Positions 27,365 through 36,689 of a DNA stretch of 64,000 nt are shown here, piece after piece. The position numbers were made by a program, and so were the translations under genes. Within the stretch, counting starts at the first letter, position 1, and each line of letters starts with the position of its first letter. The DNA is from Sedimenticola selenatireducens. GTDB lineage: Bacteria > Pseudomonadota > Gammaproteobacteria > Chromatiales > Chromatiaceae. The stretch is from the NCBI RefSeq assembly GCF_007625115.1, contig NZ_VMNH01000004.1, positions 301,277 to 365,276 on the forward strand. The letters run 5' to 3'. Under the pieces are notes generated by a model. That model was not told where the DNA came from, made no database searches, and worked only from the letters and a program-made list of their open reading frames with translations.

Positions 27365-28906
27365 ATGGATCTCTTTAACGATTTCGGTATTTTTTTTAGC
27401 ACCCTCTTCAGCTTGATGTCGTCACCTTCGAATATCCTGCTGCTATTTGGCTGTAGTTTTTTAGGTATCATCTTTGGCGCACTCCCCGGTCTGACAGCAA
27501 CCTTAGGCGTCGCTCTGCTGACAACATTGACCTATGGCATGGGCGTTAATACAGCATTGATTGCTCTGCTGGGTATGTATGTGGGTGCAATCTATGGCGG
27601 CTCTTATCCAGCGATTCTGATCAACATACCAGGTACTGCTGCCGCCGCGGCCACGGCCATGGATGGTTACCCACTGGCTTTGAAAGGAGAAGGTGGTCGC
27701 GCACTGGGCCTGACAACTACCGCGTCATTTATCGGTACGGTTATCGGTATGATTGCGCTGGTCATGGCAGCGCCATTGATTACCGGAATCGCCCTGCAAT
27801 TCACCTCTTACGAATTTTTCCTGCTGGCCATATTTGGCATTGTCATCAGTGGCACACTGACCAGCAAAGACCTTGTCTATAAAGGGTGGATAGCCGGACT
27901 ATTAGGATTACTTCTGGCTTGCATAGGGCGTGACCGGCTGCAATTTTTTCCTCGCTTTACTTTTGATATGCCTGAACTGGATGGTGGGATTGAAGTAGTG
28001 CCGGTGCTGATTGGTGCATTTGGCATTCCCCAGATTATCAAAGTGCTTCGTGATCGAATCAAGTTATCCCAGCCGAAAGACTTTGGGCGCATTCTGCCAG
28101 AGTTCAGTACAGTGCTTCATAATATGAAACATATCTTCCGCTCTGCCATGATCGGTATCGGCATTGGCACAGTGCCGGGTGTAGGTGAAGATATCGCGGG
28201 CTGGGTCTCCTATGGCACAGCGAAGAACACATCGAAGAATCCTGAAAATTTTGGCAAAGGCGAACCAGCCGGGATAGTTTCATCTGAAACGGCAAACAAC
28301 GCTTGCATTGGCGGTGCGCTCATCCCCTTACTCACACTGGGCATTCCTGGTAGCCCACCAGCGGCGATGTTGTTGGGGGCCTTGATGTTACATGGCGTGA
28401 CACCTGGCCCCATGATTGGCCTGGAGAATCCCTCTTTCTTTATTGAGATCTGTGCAATTCTGCTGCTTGCTTCACTGGCGATGTGGATCAACGGTATTTT
28501 TCTCGCCCGCCAAGTCGTTAAATTGTTACAAATACCGACGGCCGTATTCCTACCCATTGTTGGTGTCCTCTGCGTGATTGGCTCTTATGCCCTGGGACTC
28601 AATATCTTCAATCTCTATCTGATGGTACCCATAGGTATTGTTGCCTACTTCTTGACTGAGATGAAATATCCGATTGCCCCGCTGGTGATCGGCGTCATCC
28701 TGGGTCCGATGGCCGATGAGAATCTTCGTCGCGCACTGATGGTATCCGACGGCAGCTTCATGCCCTTTTTTGAGCGCCCTGTTGCCATTTTACTCATTCT
28801 TGTAATCGTACTCACGGTGCTGACACGCCTGCCCATATACCAGCGTCTGAAATCCAGCATTTGGACTCGCATCAGCTCAAAGCAAGGACAACAGAGTGAA
28901 AAATAA
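27365..28906 (+). CDS. tctA: Tripartite tricarboxylate transporter large membrane subunit (TctA family)
   Basis: 513 residues with about twelve membrane helices. Diagnostic TctA segments are GALPGLTATLGVALL, YVGAIYGGSYPAILINIPG (N-terminal repeat), and the second repeat IGTVPGVGEDIAGWVSYGTAK with LTLGIPGSPPAAMLLGALM. It is the ion-coupled permease that takes substrate from TctC. It follows tctB by 12 bp. Confidence 0.95.
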   Translation: MDLFNDFGIFFSTLFSLMSSPSNILLLFGCSFLGIIFGALPGLTATLGVALLTTLTYGMGVNTALIALLGMYVGAIYGGSYPAILINIPGTAAAAATAMDGYPLALKGEGGRALGLTTTASFIGTVIGMIALVMAAPLITGIALQFTSYEFFLLAIFGIVISGTLTSKDLVYKGWIAGLLGLLLACIGRDRLQFFPRFTFDMPELDGGIEVVPVLIGAFGIPQIIKVLRDRIKLSQPKDFGRILPEFSTVLHNMKHIFRSAMIGIGIGTVPGVGEDIAGWVSYGTAKNTSKNPENFGKGEPAGIVSSETANNACIGGALIPLLTLGIPGSPPAAMLLGALMLHGVTPGPMIGLENPSFFIEICAILLLASLAMWINGIFLARQVVKLLQIPTAVFLPIVGVLCVIGSYALGLNIFNLYLMVPIGIVAYFLTEMKYPIAPLVIGVILGPMADENLRRALMVSDGSFMPFFERPVAILLILVIVLTVLTRLPIYQRLKSSIWTRISSKQGQQSEK

Positions 28907-28971
28907 TTACGGATGCCATGCATCACATCATCGATTAATAAAAACCTTCTTACCCCTCTCGGGAGTTTTCT

Positions 28972-30087
28972 ATGTCGTTAACATCTGAACTGCGTATTGC
29001 CGTCATCCCGGGTGATGGCATAGGCCAGGAGATTATGGCTGCCTGCCTGACTATTCTGGAGACCATTCAAAATCGTACCCAAGGTTTTAAACTGGTGTTT
29101 GACCACTATGAAATTGGTGCGGGACTCTATCAGCGTACCGGCGTTGATATGCGCGATGAGGATTTCAAAGCGATTGGCAAGGCCGATGCGATCCTGCTTG
29201 GCTCCATCGGACTGCCAGGCATTCGTTACGAAGATGGTACCGAGATATCACCGCATCTGCGCATCCGCGATGAATTTGGTCTCTATGCCGGTATTCGCCC
29301 GGTCAAATACTATCCGAATGTTCCCCGTCGATTACTGGATGATCGTTCAGCACTCATCGATTTTGTAGTGATACGCGAATCCACAGAGGGACTCTTCTAC
29401 ACCCATGGCCGCGGTGAAATCATTGATGACCTGGAAGCCAGAGAAACCCTGCGTATTACCCGCCCGGTTTCTGAAAAGCTGTTCGATACGGCGTTTAAAG
29501 TTGCACGGCAACGAAAAACACGTGGCGGCAAAGGCACGGTGACCTGTGTTGACAAGGCCAACGTCTTTCGCGCCTTTGCATTCTTCCGCAAGATTTTTAA
29601 TGAACGGGCTGCACTGAATCCTGACATCCAGGTGAACTACAACTATGTCGACGCGCAAGCGTTAGACCTGATTCGTCGACCCTGGGACTTCGATGTACTG
29701 GTCATGGAGAATATGTTCGGTGACATCATCTCTGACCTGGGCGGCGGACTAGTGGGTGGCATGGGTATGGCCCCCTGTGCTGAGTTGGGCGATCACCACG
29801 GGCTTTTCCAACCAGCGCACGGCAGTGCCCCCGATATCATGGGACAAGACAAGGCCAATCCGTTGGCCATGTTTCTCTCTGCCGCCATGATGCTCGACTG
29901 GCTGGCAGAACGGCATGGCATTCCGCAGTTAGCAGAAGCTGCAAGCCTATTACATGATGCGGTCTATGAAGGCTTTGAATCCGGCCGGCTCAGCCCAATG
30001 GAGTTTGGCGGTCATCAGGGAATGACTGACTGCACCCGCACACTCCTGGATATTCTCCAGACACCGCTTGTGGAGAAGGTATCGTGA
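28972..30087 (+). CDS. Isocitrate/isopropylmalate dehydrogenase family oxidoreductase
   Basis: 371 residues behind a GGGAG site. Family signatures are IPGDGIGQEI at the N-terminus, the Arg pair in PHLRIRDEFGLYAGIRP, the catalytic Lys in DKANVFR, YVDAQALDL with the metal Asp region, and NMFGDIISDLGGGLVGGMGM. Members are NAD- and Mn/Mg-dependent and oxidise a 2-hydroxyacid, often with decarboxylation (tartrate, malate, isopropylmalate). In this operon it could act on a tetronate or its oxidised product. It overlaps the kinase start (GTGA). Confidence 0.88.
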   Translation: MSLTSELRIAVIPGDGIGQEIMAACLTILETIQNRTQGFKLVFDHYEIGAGLYQRTGVDMRDEDFKAIGKADAILLGSIGLPGIRYEDGTEISPHLRIRDEFGLYAGIRPVKYYPNVPRRLLDDRSALIDFVVIRESTEGLFYTHGRGEIIDDLEARETLRITRPVSEKLFDTAFKVARQRKTRGGKGTVTCVDKANVFRAFAFFRKIFNERAALNPDIQVNYNYVDAQALDLIRRPWDFDVLVMENMFGDIISDLGGGLVGGMGMAPCAELGDHHGLFQPAHGSAPDIMGQDKANPLAMFLSAAMMLDWLAERHGIPQLAEAASLLHDAVYEGFESGRLSPMEFGGHQGMTDCTRTLLDILQTPLVEKVS

Positions 30088-31349
30088 CGATCGCGCTAGG
30101 CTGTATTGCTGATGACTTTACCGGCGCTACCGACCTTGCCAGCACCCTGGTAAAACAGGGAATGTCGGTGATCCAGATCAACGGCATTCCCAAACAGCCC
30201 ATTGCACTGAACGAAGCCGAAGCGGTGGTCATTGCTTTAAAGTCGCGCACTACACCCGTTGAGCAGGCCATTACTGAATCATTGGAAGCCTTGCAGTGGT
30301 TACTAAATCAGGGTGCCATGCAGATATTCTTCAAGTACTGCTCAACCTTTGACTCTACTGATCAGGGGAATATCGGGCCCGTCACCGAGGCCTTAATGTA
30401 TGCCTTGGAAGAGACCTTTACCATCGCCTGTCCGGCCTTCCCGACGAATGGGCGTACCCTCTATCAAGGTCACCTCTTTGTTGGCAACTGTCTGCTTTCA
30501 GAATCAGGTATGCGTGATCACCCACTGACGCCGATGCGGGATGCCAATCTTGTATCCGTCCTTGATCGTCAGACGAAAGGTAATGTAGGTCTAATCCCCT
30601 GGACAACCGTCAATCAAGGGGTGACTGCGATACAAGATGCAATTAAAAAGTTAAAGCAGGATAACATTCAGCATGCCATCGTAGATGCCATAACAGATCA
30701 GGACCTGATAAATATTGGTCACGCCTGTGCAGACTTAAAACTGATCACCGGAGGTTCAGGTATCGCCATGGGCTTACCTGACAACTTTCGAAGAAAAAAA
30801 TCTGTCGGCAATAGTGAAGCACACTTCCCACTCAACCTACCCGGCAATACCGCTGTTCTGGCCGGCAGTTGTTCACTGGCGACTATTGAACAAGTAGCGA
30901 CCGCACGGAAACAGTGGCCGGCCTTTCCAATTGATGCGATTTCGTTGGCGGATAACGATCGACTGGTTGATGAGATACTTCAGTGGTCGGAACAGCACGT
31001 GGAGAATAGTCCCATCCTAATCTACTCCACCGCCTCTGCGACTGAAGTCACCCATATTCAATCCGTCCTGGGCAGAGCGGAAGCCGGCGAGATGGTTGAA
31101 GTCGCTATGGGAAAAATAGCACAGGGATTGCTGGAACGGGGTGTGCGAAAACTGGTTGTCGCGGGCGGAGAAACCTCTGGTGCCGTGGTACAGGCGCTGG
31201 GGGTAAATGCCATGGAAATCGGGCCCGAGATTGCACCCGGTGTTCCCTGGTGCCGTACATTGGGGGATCCCAATATTCTGTTGGCACTCAAATCCGGTAA
31301 TTTTGGTGACAAGCACTTTTTTCTAAAAGCCGTGGAGCAGTTGAAATGA
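30084..31349 (+). CDS. otnK: DUF1537 four-carbon acid sugar kinase (OtnK-like)
   Basis: 421 residues with a GTG start overlapping the previous stop. The N-terminal IADDFTGATDLAS, the FFKYCSTFDSTDQGNIG block, PAFPTNGRTLYQGHLFV, and the C-terminal nucleotide site VVAGGETSGAVVQALG and GPEIAPGVPW define the DUF1537 acid-sugar kinases. The OtnK subgroup phosphorylates 3-oxo-tetronate at C4. The neighbouring OtnC-like decarboxylase supports that assignment over D-threonate kinase, which pairs with PdxA2. Confidence 0.88.
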   Translation: MTIALGCIADDFTGATDLASTLVKQGMSVIQINGIPKQPIALNEAEAVVIALKSRTTPVEQAITESLEALQWLLNQGAMQIFFKYCSTFDSTDQGNIGPVTEALMYALEETFTIACPAFPTNGRTLYQGHLFVGNCLLSESGMRDHPLTPMRDANLVSVLDRQTKGNVGLIPWTTVNQGVTAIQDAIKKLKQDNIQHAIVDAITDQDLINIGHACADLKLITGGSGIAMGLPDNFRRKKSVGNSEAHFPLNLPGNTAVLAGSCSLATIEQVATARKQWPAFPIDAISLADNDRLVDEILQWSEQHVENSPILIYSTASATEVTHIQSVLGRAEAGEMVEVAMGKIAQGLLERGVRKLVVAGGETSGAVVQALGVNAMEIGPEIAPGVPWCRTLGDPNILLALKSGNFGDKHFFLKAVEQLK

Positions 31350-31975
31350 GCGAAACCAAACTGCGGGATCAAATCACCGCTATCGCACGCTCCCTGTTTG
31401 AACGCGGACTCACCTTTGGGTCATCCGGCAACATCAGCGTTCGGCACGAAGATGGCTGGCTAATGACACCTACCGGATCATCCATGGGTGATCTCGATCC
31501 TGCAGCTATTTCGTTATTAGATGACAAGGGCCACTGGGTCTCGGGTGACAAACCGACCAAAGAGAGCCTGTTACACCTAGCCATGTACGAAGAGCGGCCG
31601 CAAACGGGGGCCGTTGTACATCTCCATTCAACCCACTCTGTTGCGGTAAGTTGTCTAGACGGCATTGACCACAACAACGTCCTGCCACCAATCACCGCTT
31701 ATTACGTGATGAAAATCGGCAAGCTACCTTTGATCCCCTATCATCCTCCAGGCGACATCAATCTCGCCAAGGCGGTGAAAGAGATGGCGTCTAAACACCA
31801 TGCGGTGCTATTGGCCAATCACGGGCCCGTGGTTGCAGGAAAATCGTTGTTGGATGCAGTGTATGCCACTGAAGAACTGGAAGAGACCGCCCGGCTTTTC
31901 CTGATGTTGCGCCAGGAAAGGTGTCGCTTTCTATCAGACAATGAAGCCGATCACCTGATAAATAAATCACATTGA
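31346..31975 (+). CDS. otnC: Class II aldolase-family 3-oxo-tetronate 4-phosphate decarboxylase-like (OtnC)
   Basis: 209 residues, start overlapping the otnK stop (ATGA). The class II aldolase/adducin fold shows GLTFGSSGNISVR, the PTGSSMGDL loop, GDKPTKESLLHL, the metal His pair in VVHLHSTHSVAV, and LLANHGPVVAG with a further His. OtnC enzymes decarboxylate 3-oxo-tetronate 4-phosphate to dihydroxyacetone phosphate, feeding glycolysis. This and otnK give the island its most secure chemistry. Confidence 0.88.
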   Translation: MSETKLRDQITAIARSLFERGLTFGSSGNISVRHEDGWLMTPTGSSMGDLDPAAISLLDDKGHWVSGDKPTKESLLHLAMYEERPQTGAVVHLHSTHSVAVSCLDGIDHNNVLPPITAYYVMKIGKLPLIPYHPPGDINLAKAVKEMASKHHAVLLANHGPVVAGKSLLDAVYATEELEETARLFLMLRQERCRFLSDNEADHLINKSH

Positions 31976-32014
31976 ACAGATGACAAAACAACACTTTTAC
32001 TCAGAAGGTAAGCC

Positions 32015-32299
32015 ATGTTTATTGTTACTGTGGTTTTTGAAATAAAGCCGGAAAAGTTGCAAAATTTTATGACTGAAATGCTATTGCAGGCGGACAATTC
32101 ACTGCTGCTCGAACCTGACTGTCATCAGTTTGATGTCTGCCAGGAGACGGATGAACCTAACCGGGTCTTTCTCTACGAGGTCTACAGCAATGAACCGGCC
32201 TTTCAGGTGCACCTGGCGAGTGAGCACTTTGCTACATTCTCCGCTCATACCCATGAGTGGATTAATGAAAAGACCGTCAATACCTGGTTACGATCATAA
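32015..32299 (+). CDS. Antibiotic biosynthesis monooxygenase (ABM)-domain protein
   Basis: 94 residues behind GAAGG. It has the ferredoxin-like ABM fold of YgiN-type proteins: FIVTVVFEIKPEKLQNF, SLLLEPDCHQFDVCQE, FLYEVYSNEPAFQVHLAS, and HFATFSAH. Such proteins serve as quinol monooxygenases or small isomerase/mutarotase-like helpers in catabolic operons. It is the last gene of the plus arm and stops 8 bp before the convergent photoreceptor gene. Confidence 0.78.
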   Translation: MFIVTVVFEIKPEKLQNFMTEMLLQADNSLLLEPDCHQFDVCQETDEPNRVFLYEVYSNEPAFQVHLASEHFATFSAHTHEWINEKTVNTWLRS

Positions 32300-32307
32300 T
32301 GACTCGG

Positions 32308-33195
32308 TTAAACCGAAACCGGATGAGTCTGGCGCCATTCAAGTAACGCCTGCTCCACACTGTGCAGGCCCTGTAACCGTTCAATCCCCTCTGGGATCGA
32401 CGCCACATCCTGCAAGGCCGCGCCACCGGCCCAGATGCCAATGGAGGGTTCAATCATCTGCCGTAAACCACTGAGCATGACAACCGCATCATCCCCTTTG
32501 AAACTGCCGCTGAATGAAAGCCCGATAATATCAACCGTGTGACTGATAGCCGCCTGTTGAATATCCTTGAACGGCATTTCTGGACCAAACGGAATCACCT
32601 CGGCACCCCCCATGCGCAATAACGCCTCGACCATCAGCAAGCCCATGCTGTGCTTTTCGCCGGGAACCGTGGTCAACATGATCCGGGGCTGTCCACCCAC
32701 CTGGTAGTGTTCAGAGAGCGACTGACGTACCAGCGTCTTCATCAGTTCGGTAAAGAGGTGTTCTTCATAAGTCGCCAGCTCACCCCGTGACCAGGCATCC
32801 CCAACCGCATAGGTTGCCGGTACCATGACACGATGGATGAAGCTGCGAAGACCATTACTGATGAGTTGGCCGTGCAACCAATTGCGTAAGGCTGAGATAT
32901 CGCCCGATTTGAGATAACCAATGAGCTCAGAAGGATCAAATTCCGGTGCGGGAGCCTGTAGCAATGATTTGAGCTCCGTGACTTCCAGCTCAATCAGTTT
33001 TCCAGGTCGCTTACCCTGATCCTGTAGCTGCCTGATGAGTACCAGTTTATCCAGCTGGTCATCACTGTACACCCGGTCACCGTTATCATCGCGTATCGGG
33101 TCGGGATAACCGTAACGACGCTCCCACATGCGTAGCAGATCTTTCGGTATACCCGAAATTCGCGAAACATCACTGATATTGTATTGCTCACTCAT
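32308..33195 (-). CDS. litR: MerR-family B12-binding photoreceptor regulator (CarH/LitR-like)
   Basis: 295 residues. The N-terminal MerR helix-turn-helix (ISDVSRISGIP, LRMWERRYGYPDP) is followed by a helical bundle and a Rossmann-like cobalamin domain. The photoreceptor signatures of CarH are complete: W135-x9-E145-H146 above the upper axial face, and E180-x-H182-x2-G185, whose His ligates cobalt from below. Known members bind DNA as adenosylcobalamin tetramers in the dark and release it when light cleaves the Co-C bond. It is the last gene of a nine-gene operon, suggesting autoregulation. Confidence 0.92.
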   Translation of the reverse strand: MSEQYNISDVSRISGIPKDLLRMWERRYGYPDPIRDDNGDRVYSDDQLDKLVLIRQLQDQGKRPGKLIELEVTELKSLLQAPAPEFDPSELIGYLKSGDISALRNWLHGQLISNGLRSFIHRVMVPATYAVGDAWSRGELATYEEHLFTELMKTLVRQSLSEHYQVGGQPRIMLTTVPGEKHSMGLLMVEALLRMGGAEVIPFGPEMPFKDIQQAAISHTVDIIGLSFSGSFKGDDAVVMLSGLRQMIEPSIGIWAGGAALQDVASIPEGIERLQGLHSVEQALLEWRQTHPVSV

Positions 33196-33206
33196 AACTC
33201 ATCATC

Positions 33207-33632
33207 TTATACAGTATGGCTTTGCGGTAGACGCATTTTTTTCTTCAACTGTCTTAATATTGTACCCACCAGCGGAAACTCAAGAAACAGATCGGCACTG
33301 TCCCAGTAGTCACGATGCAGAGACACTCGCCCATCCCTACCGAATTCAAGCCGTGTTACGCCCTCAATAGTGATCTTTTTTCCTCGGATGCCGCAGTTGA
33401 ACACCCAGGTAACCCATGCAACACTGCCTGTCGACTGACTCTCAATAACATGAAAAACCGGGGCATCCGTGGTCTCAAACATATGCCTGAATAATGCAAC
33501 AATCTCATCCTGTCCCTGCAGTTGATTAAACGGGTCACGAAATACGGCCTGCTCATGGTAGATCTCTGAGAGCGCCCCGACAGTTTGAGGCGTTAGGGTA
33601 CTATACCAGTTAACCAGCGCCTTGAGTTTCAT
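33207..33632 (-). CDS. NTF2-like (SnoaL-fold) protein
   Basis: 141 residues with the cone-shaped NTF2-like pattern: LVNWYSTLTPQTVGALSEIYHEQAVFRDPFNQLQG, then HVIESQSTGSVAWVTW, EGVTRLEFGRDGRVSLHRDYWDSAD. Such proteins are often found as the second-last gene of light-induced lipid clusters next to MerR/LitR. Function unknown; it could bind or isomerise a small lipid. Its start overlaps the SDR stop by 4 bp and it lies 11 bp before litR. Confidence 0.78.
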   Translation of the reverse strand: MKLKALVNWYSTLTPQTVGALSEIYHEQAVFRDPFNQLQGQDEIVALFRHMFETTDAPVFHVIESQSTGSVAWVTWVFNCGIRGKKITIEGVTRLEFGRDGRVSLHRDYWDSADLFLEFPLVGTILRQLKKKMRLPQSHTV

Positions 33633-34399
33633 GAGCTCACCGCCTTGTTGACCAGGTAAAATCGTAGCCGGTCAGGAAGCCGGGCCAACCAGCGCATCGG
33701 CAAGGTGAATCGCTTTGGAAAGTGTATCTCAAACCGCCCCTTCGACATCCCGGTGATTATGGACTGGGCGGCCTGATCTGGTGAGATCAGGGCAGGCATG
33801 CTGAAGTCATTCTGCTGGGTCAGACGTGTCTCGACAAAGCCCGGATTGACCAGATAGACCCCGACCCCCCGACTGGAAAGGTCGCTATAAAGTATCTGGG
33901 CCAGATTGATAATGGCCGCCTTGGTCGGGCCATAGGCCAGCGCTTTGGGCAAGCCACTGAAGCCGGCCACACTGGCGAGCAGGCAGAGACCACCGGATCC
34001 CGTCCGAAGGTAGTGCGGTACAATCGTCGCCAACAGGTGATAAACCCCCTGCAGATTGGTCATGAGCGTGTCATCGACACACTCCAGGTCAATCTCCCAG
34101 GCTCGCATGGGTGAATAAACCCCTGCGCAATAGATCACCATATCAATCGCGCCCCAGGTCTCAATCAACTCATCGCAGGCACGGGCTACCGCTTCTGCAT
34201 CCGTGACCGTCAGGGACAACAAAAGGTCCTGCTGATGGGCAATCGCCTGCAATCCCCCCTCACTGCGGGCGCTCAGAGCAAGGTGGGCACCCGCCTCCCT
34301 GAGTTGTCCTGTCAGGGCCGCACCAATACCACTGCTTGCACCAATCACCCAGACCCGTCGTCCCTGCCAGTCCGTAATGGGGGGATTAAGGGGTTTCAT
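33629..34399 (-). CDS. Short-chain dehydrogenase/reductase
   Basis: 256 residues. The cofactor motif VIGASSGIGAAL, the NNAG-like YCAGVYS, the catalytic Ser in LLASVAGFS and Tyr-Lys in YGPTKAAI define a classical SDR. The C-terminus (KRFTLPMRWLARLPDRLRF) is membrane-leaning, as in SDRs acting on lipids. It is translationally coupled to its neighbours on both sides (ATGA-type overlaps) in the light operon. Confidence 0.88.
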   Translation of the reverse strand: MKPLNPPITDWQGRRVWVIGASSGIGAALTGQLREAGAHLALSARSEGGLQAIAHQQDLLLSLTVTDAEAVARACDELIETWGAIDMVIYCAGVYSPMRAWEIDLECVDDTLMTNLQGVYHLLATIVPHYLRTGSGGLCLLASVAGFSGLPKALAYGPTKAAIINLAQILYSDLSSRGVGVYLVNPGFVETRLTQQNDFSMPALISPDQAAQSIITGMSKGRFEIHFPKRFTLPMRWLARLPDRLRFYLVNKAVSS

Positions 34400-34923
34400 G
34401 ACCGTTTCCTGAAAAACAGCGTGACTTCACCCAACCGGAAACCGAACTTTTTCATCACGGAACGATTGAACATGACACCGTCCTCCTGCAGATACATCCA
34501 GTCATCAAAGGCGACCTCATACTCCTTGCCATCCACCGGCAGTTTCAGGGTATAAACCCAGTGCAGCGCGTTACCCGAGACACGCCCCTCGGCCACACCC
34601 ACCACATCATCAGCTTCACCCTGATACAGGCCGTCACCGATTCGGGTTAGCCGCCAGACACGCCGTTGCGTGGTGCCATCACTGTAGGTAAAACGTTCAT
34701 CCAGCACCCCTTTGTCGCCATTCCATTCAGCATCAATCACCACTTTGAAGCGCTTGACCACTTCGCCATTGCGTTTCTGGAACATGCCCCAGGCATCCAG
34801 CTGACCATTGAAATATGCTTCCATTTTCAATTCAGGTTGCTCGGCCTGATAGTTGTTCACATCAATCCCGGCGCAGCCCGTCAAGCTCACGGCAGAGAGA
34901 AACAGTAAGGGTTTAATTAGCAT
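34396..34923 (-). CDS. DUF3833 lipoprotein
   Basis: 175 residues with a lipobox (AVSLTGCAG, Cys at about 17). The mature part matches DUF3833: LKMEAYFNGQLDAWGMFQKR, a set of long strands with RVWRLTRIGDGLYQGEADDVVG, and MYLQEDGVMFNRSVMKKFG near the end. The beta-rich, lipocalin-like form suggests lipid handling in the periplasm, which is inference. It overlaps the transporter gene by 11 bp. Confidence 0.85.
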   Translation of the reverse strand: MLIKPLLFLSAVSLTGCAGIDVNNYQAEQPELKMEAYFNGQLDAWGMFQKRNGEVVKRFKVVIDAEWNGDKGVLDERFTYSDGTTQRRVWRLTRIGDGLYQGEADDVVGVAEGRVSGNALHWVYTLKLPVDGKEYEVAFDDWMYLQEDGVMFNRSVMKKFGFRLGEVTLFFRKRS

Positions 34924-36169
34924 TTTGAACCTCCAGGCTGGGACGCCAACGCAACAACAACCCAGCAGAAAAGAGTTTGATCACACAGGGCACTCCGGCA
35001 TAGAAAATGGCCAGCGCACCCAATCCGGCGGTATCCCCCGGTTGATAGCCAAAGCCGGACAACAACGGCAGTGACAGGCCTGCTGCCAGGGCCAGAACCA
35101 GTTTGTTAATCAGGCTCCAGATACCAAAATAGCTGGCCGTACGATCTCGCTCCGATTCGGGTATCAGGTCAGTGGCAATCGCTGCCGGCATGGCCAGGTC
35201 AGCCCCCAGTGCCGCACCTGACATCAGACAGATCATGGCGAACGGAACCAAATCCCCTGCACCCAGTTGAATAGCCCAGACAAAACCGCCTATCGCAACC
35301 AGGCTACCCACAAGCCAGGTCATGGGACGACCCACCCGTTTGGACAACGAGAGCCAAAGCGGCAACGAGCAGGCACCACTGACAAAGTAAATGGCAAGCA
35401 GATAACCGCTGGCCGCCTCCAGCTTGAGGACATCAGCGATATAAAACAGTGACAGGGTAGCGGCAATCGCCACCGCCAGACCATTTAGCAGGAACAGCGT
35501 GGCAAGGCGACGAAACGGCCTGTAGCGAAGTGGCTGCAGCATGTCTGATTCTGTCGCATTGGAAACTAACTGAGTCAATGGCGCCTTGGACATCAGCAAC
35601 CAGACCGCCGGTATCAGCACACAGCAGAACAGCACGCTGAACCACCACCAGCCTTGAGCCAGACCAAACCACTCAACAAATAGCATGGGCAGCAGGCTGG
35701 CAAGAATTACACCCAACAAGGCAAAGCCTTCACGATACGCAACCAGACGGGTACGCTCATGGGAGTGTTCACTGGCCCGGGCACCCCAGGCAAGATAGGT
35801 GATATTCAGCGCACTGTGCGCGGTGTAAACCAGTATCAGGGATATCGCCAACCAGATACCCAACCAGCCACCCGCTGCAACCGGCGGATTAAACAAGGCC
35901 ACATAGGCGATCAGCAATAACCCTGTTGCCAAGGCAACCAATACACCCCAACCACCCCGTCGGTGCTGTGCCAGATCAGCCAGTCGTCCCAGCCAGGGAT
36001 CTTGCAGTGTGTCCACTGCGCGGGAGAGCAGCAGGATCAGACCAGTCAGGGTGAGTCCCAGCCCCAGCTCATCACCGTAGAGTTTTGGTGCATGGATATA
36101 GACCGGCAGTGCGGCCATCGCCAGTGGCGCACCTAACAGGCCATAAGAGAGACGCTGGGCGATCCTCAT
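34913..36169 (-). CDS. GPH/MFS-type transporter
   Basis: 418 residues with twelve predicted membrane helices. SRAVDTLQDPWLGRLADLAQHR between helices 2 and 3 is the GPH (glycoside-pentoside-hexuronide:cation symporter) form of the MFS loop motif, and DLIPESERDRTASYFGIWSLINKL is the second-half equivalent. Members of this subgroup in similar light/singlet-oxygen lipid clusters have no known substrate; a lipid-derived compound is possible. Confidence 0.85.
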   Translation of the reverse strand: MRIAQRLSYGLLGAPLAMAALPVYIHAPKLYGDELGLGLTLTGLILLLSRAVDTLQDPWLGRLADLAQHRRGGWGVLVALATGLLLIAYVALFNPPVAAGGWLGIWLAISLILVYTAHSALNITYLAWGARASEHSHERTRLVAYREGFALLGVILASLLPMLFVEWFGLAQGWWWFSVLFCCVLIPAVWLLMSKAPLTQLVSNATESDMLQPLRYRPFRRLATLFLLNGLAVAIAATLSLFYIADVLKLEAASGYLLAIYFVSGACSLPLWLSLSKRVGRPMTWLVGSLVAIGGFVWAIQLGAGDLVPFAMICLMSGAALGADLAMPAAIATDLIPESERDRTASYFGIWSLINKLVLALAAGLSLPLLSGFGYQPGDTAGLGALAIFYAGVPCVIKLFSAGLLLRWRPSLEVQNAN

Positions 36170-36687
36170 CTCACCTGACCCAGCAAGCGTGCGCGCAAGT
36201 CCGGTTCCCGGGTTCGGGGATCTAACCAGATAGAAAAGAAGGCCGCCGCAACAGCCGGATCATGCAACCGACCGATTAGCTGGCCGTTACTGTAGAACAC
36301 GGCACCCTCATCCGGATGGTGAACACCCGTGATCTGGTCACCGGCCTCAACATCCCGCAGTACGGCACTGAGCTGCTGGTACAATGACTGGCGGTCCACG
36401 TAACTTTCCAACAGGGGTTCCATGTGATTGACTGAGGCCCAGGTCAACTGGTTACGGGAAAAGCTTGACTGATAGTCAATCTGTAGCGCGTGAAGCTGAT
36501 CAGCCTGGTATCGACCCTCCGGGGCCAGCAGGGTCGCACGGTAGATCGTCATACCCCAGAACGAAAGCTCCCCGGAACCAACAGGCTTAACTTGGCCCAA
36601 CAGATTCTCAAACTTTGTAGCTGACGCTGAACCCGTCAAAACCAGCAACAAAATCCCGAACAAACATTCTCTCGCGAACCGGCTCAT
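36166..36687 (-). CDS. Chalcone isomerase-like secreted protein
   Basis: 173 residues with a signal peptide (LLVLTGSASATK). The mature chain fits the bacterial chalcone-isomerase-like family: VGSGELSFWGMTIYRATLL, ALQIDYQSSFSRNQLTWASV, and FSIWLDPRTREPDLRARLLG at the C-terminus. The plant catalytic residues are not conserved in this group, which is thought to bind fatty acids or other lipids. It overlaps the transporter start by 4 bp. Confidence 0.82.
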   Translation of the reverse strand: MSRFARECLFGILLLVLTGSASATKFENLLGQVKPVGSGELSFWGMTIYRATLLAPEGRYQADQLHALQIDYQSSFSRNQLTWASVNHMEPLLESYVDRQSLYQQLSAVLRDVEAGDQITGVHHPDEGAVFYSNGQLIGRLHDPAVAAAFFSIWLDPRTREPDLRARLLGQVR

Positions 36688-36689
36688 GA

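Noticed and set aside
32304..32316. TCGGTTAAACCGA palindrome between the ABM and litR genes
   Set aside because: The loop would be a single base, so it cannot fold as a terminator; left as chance symmetry.
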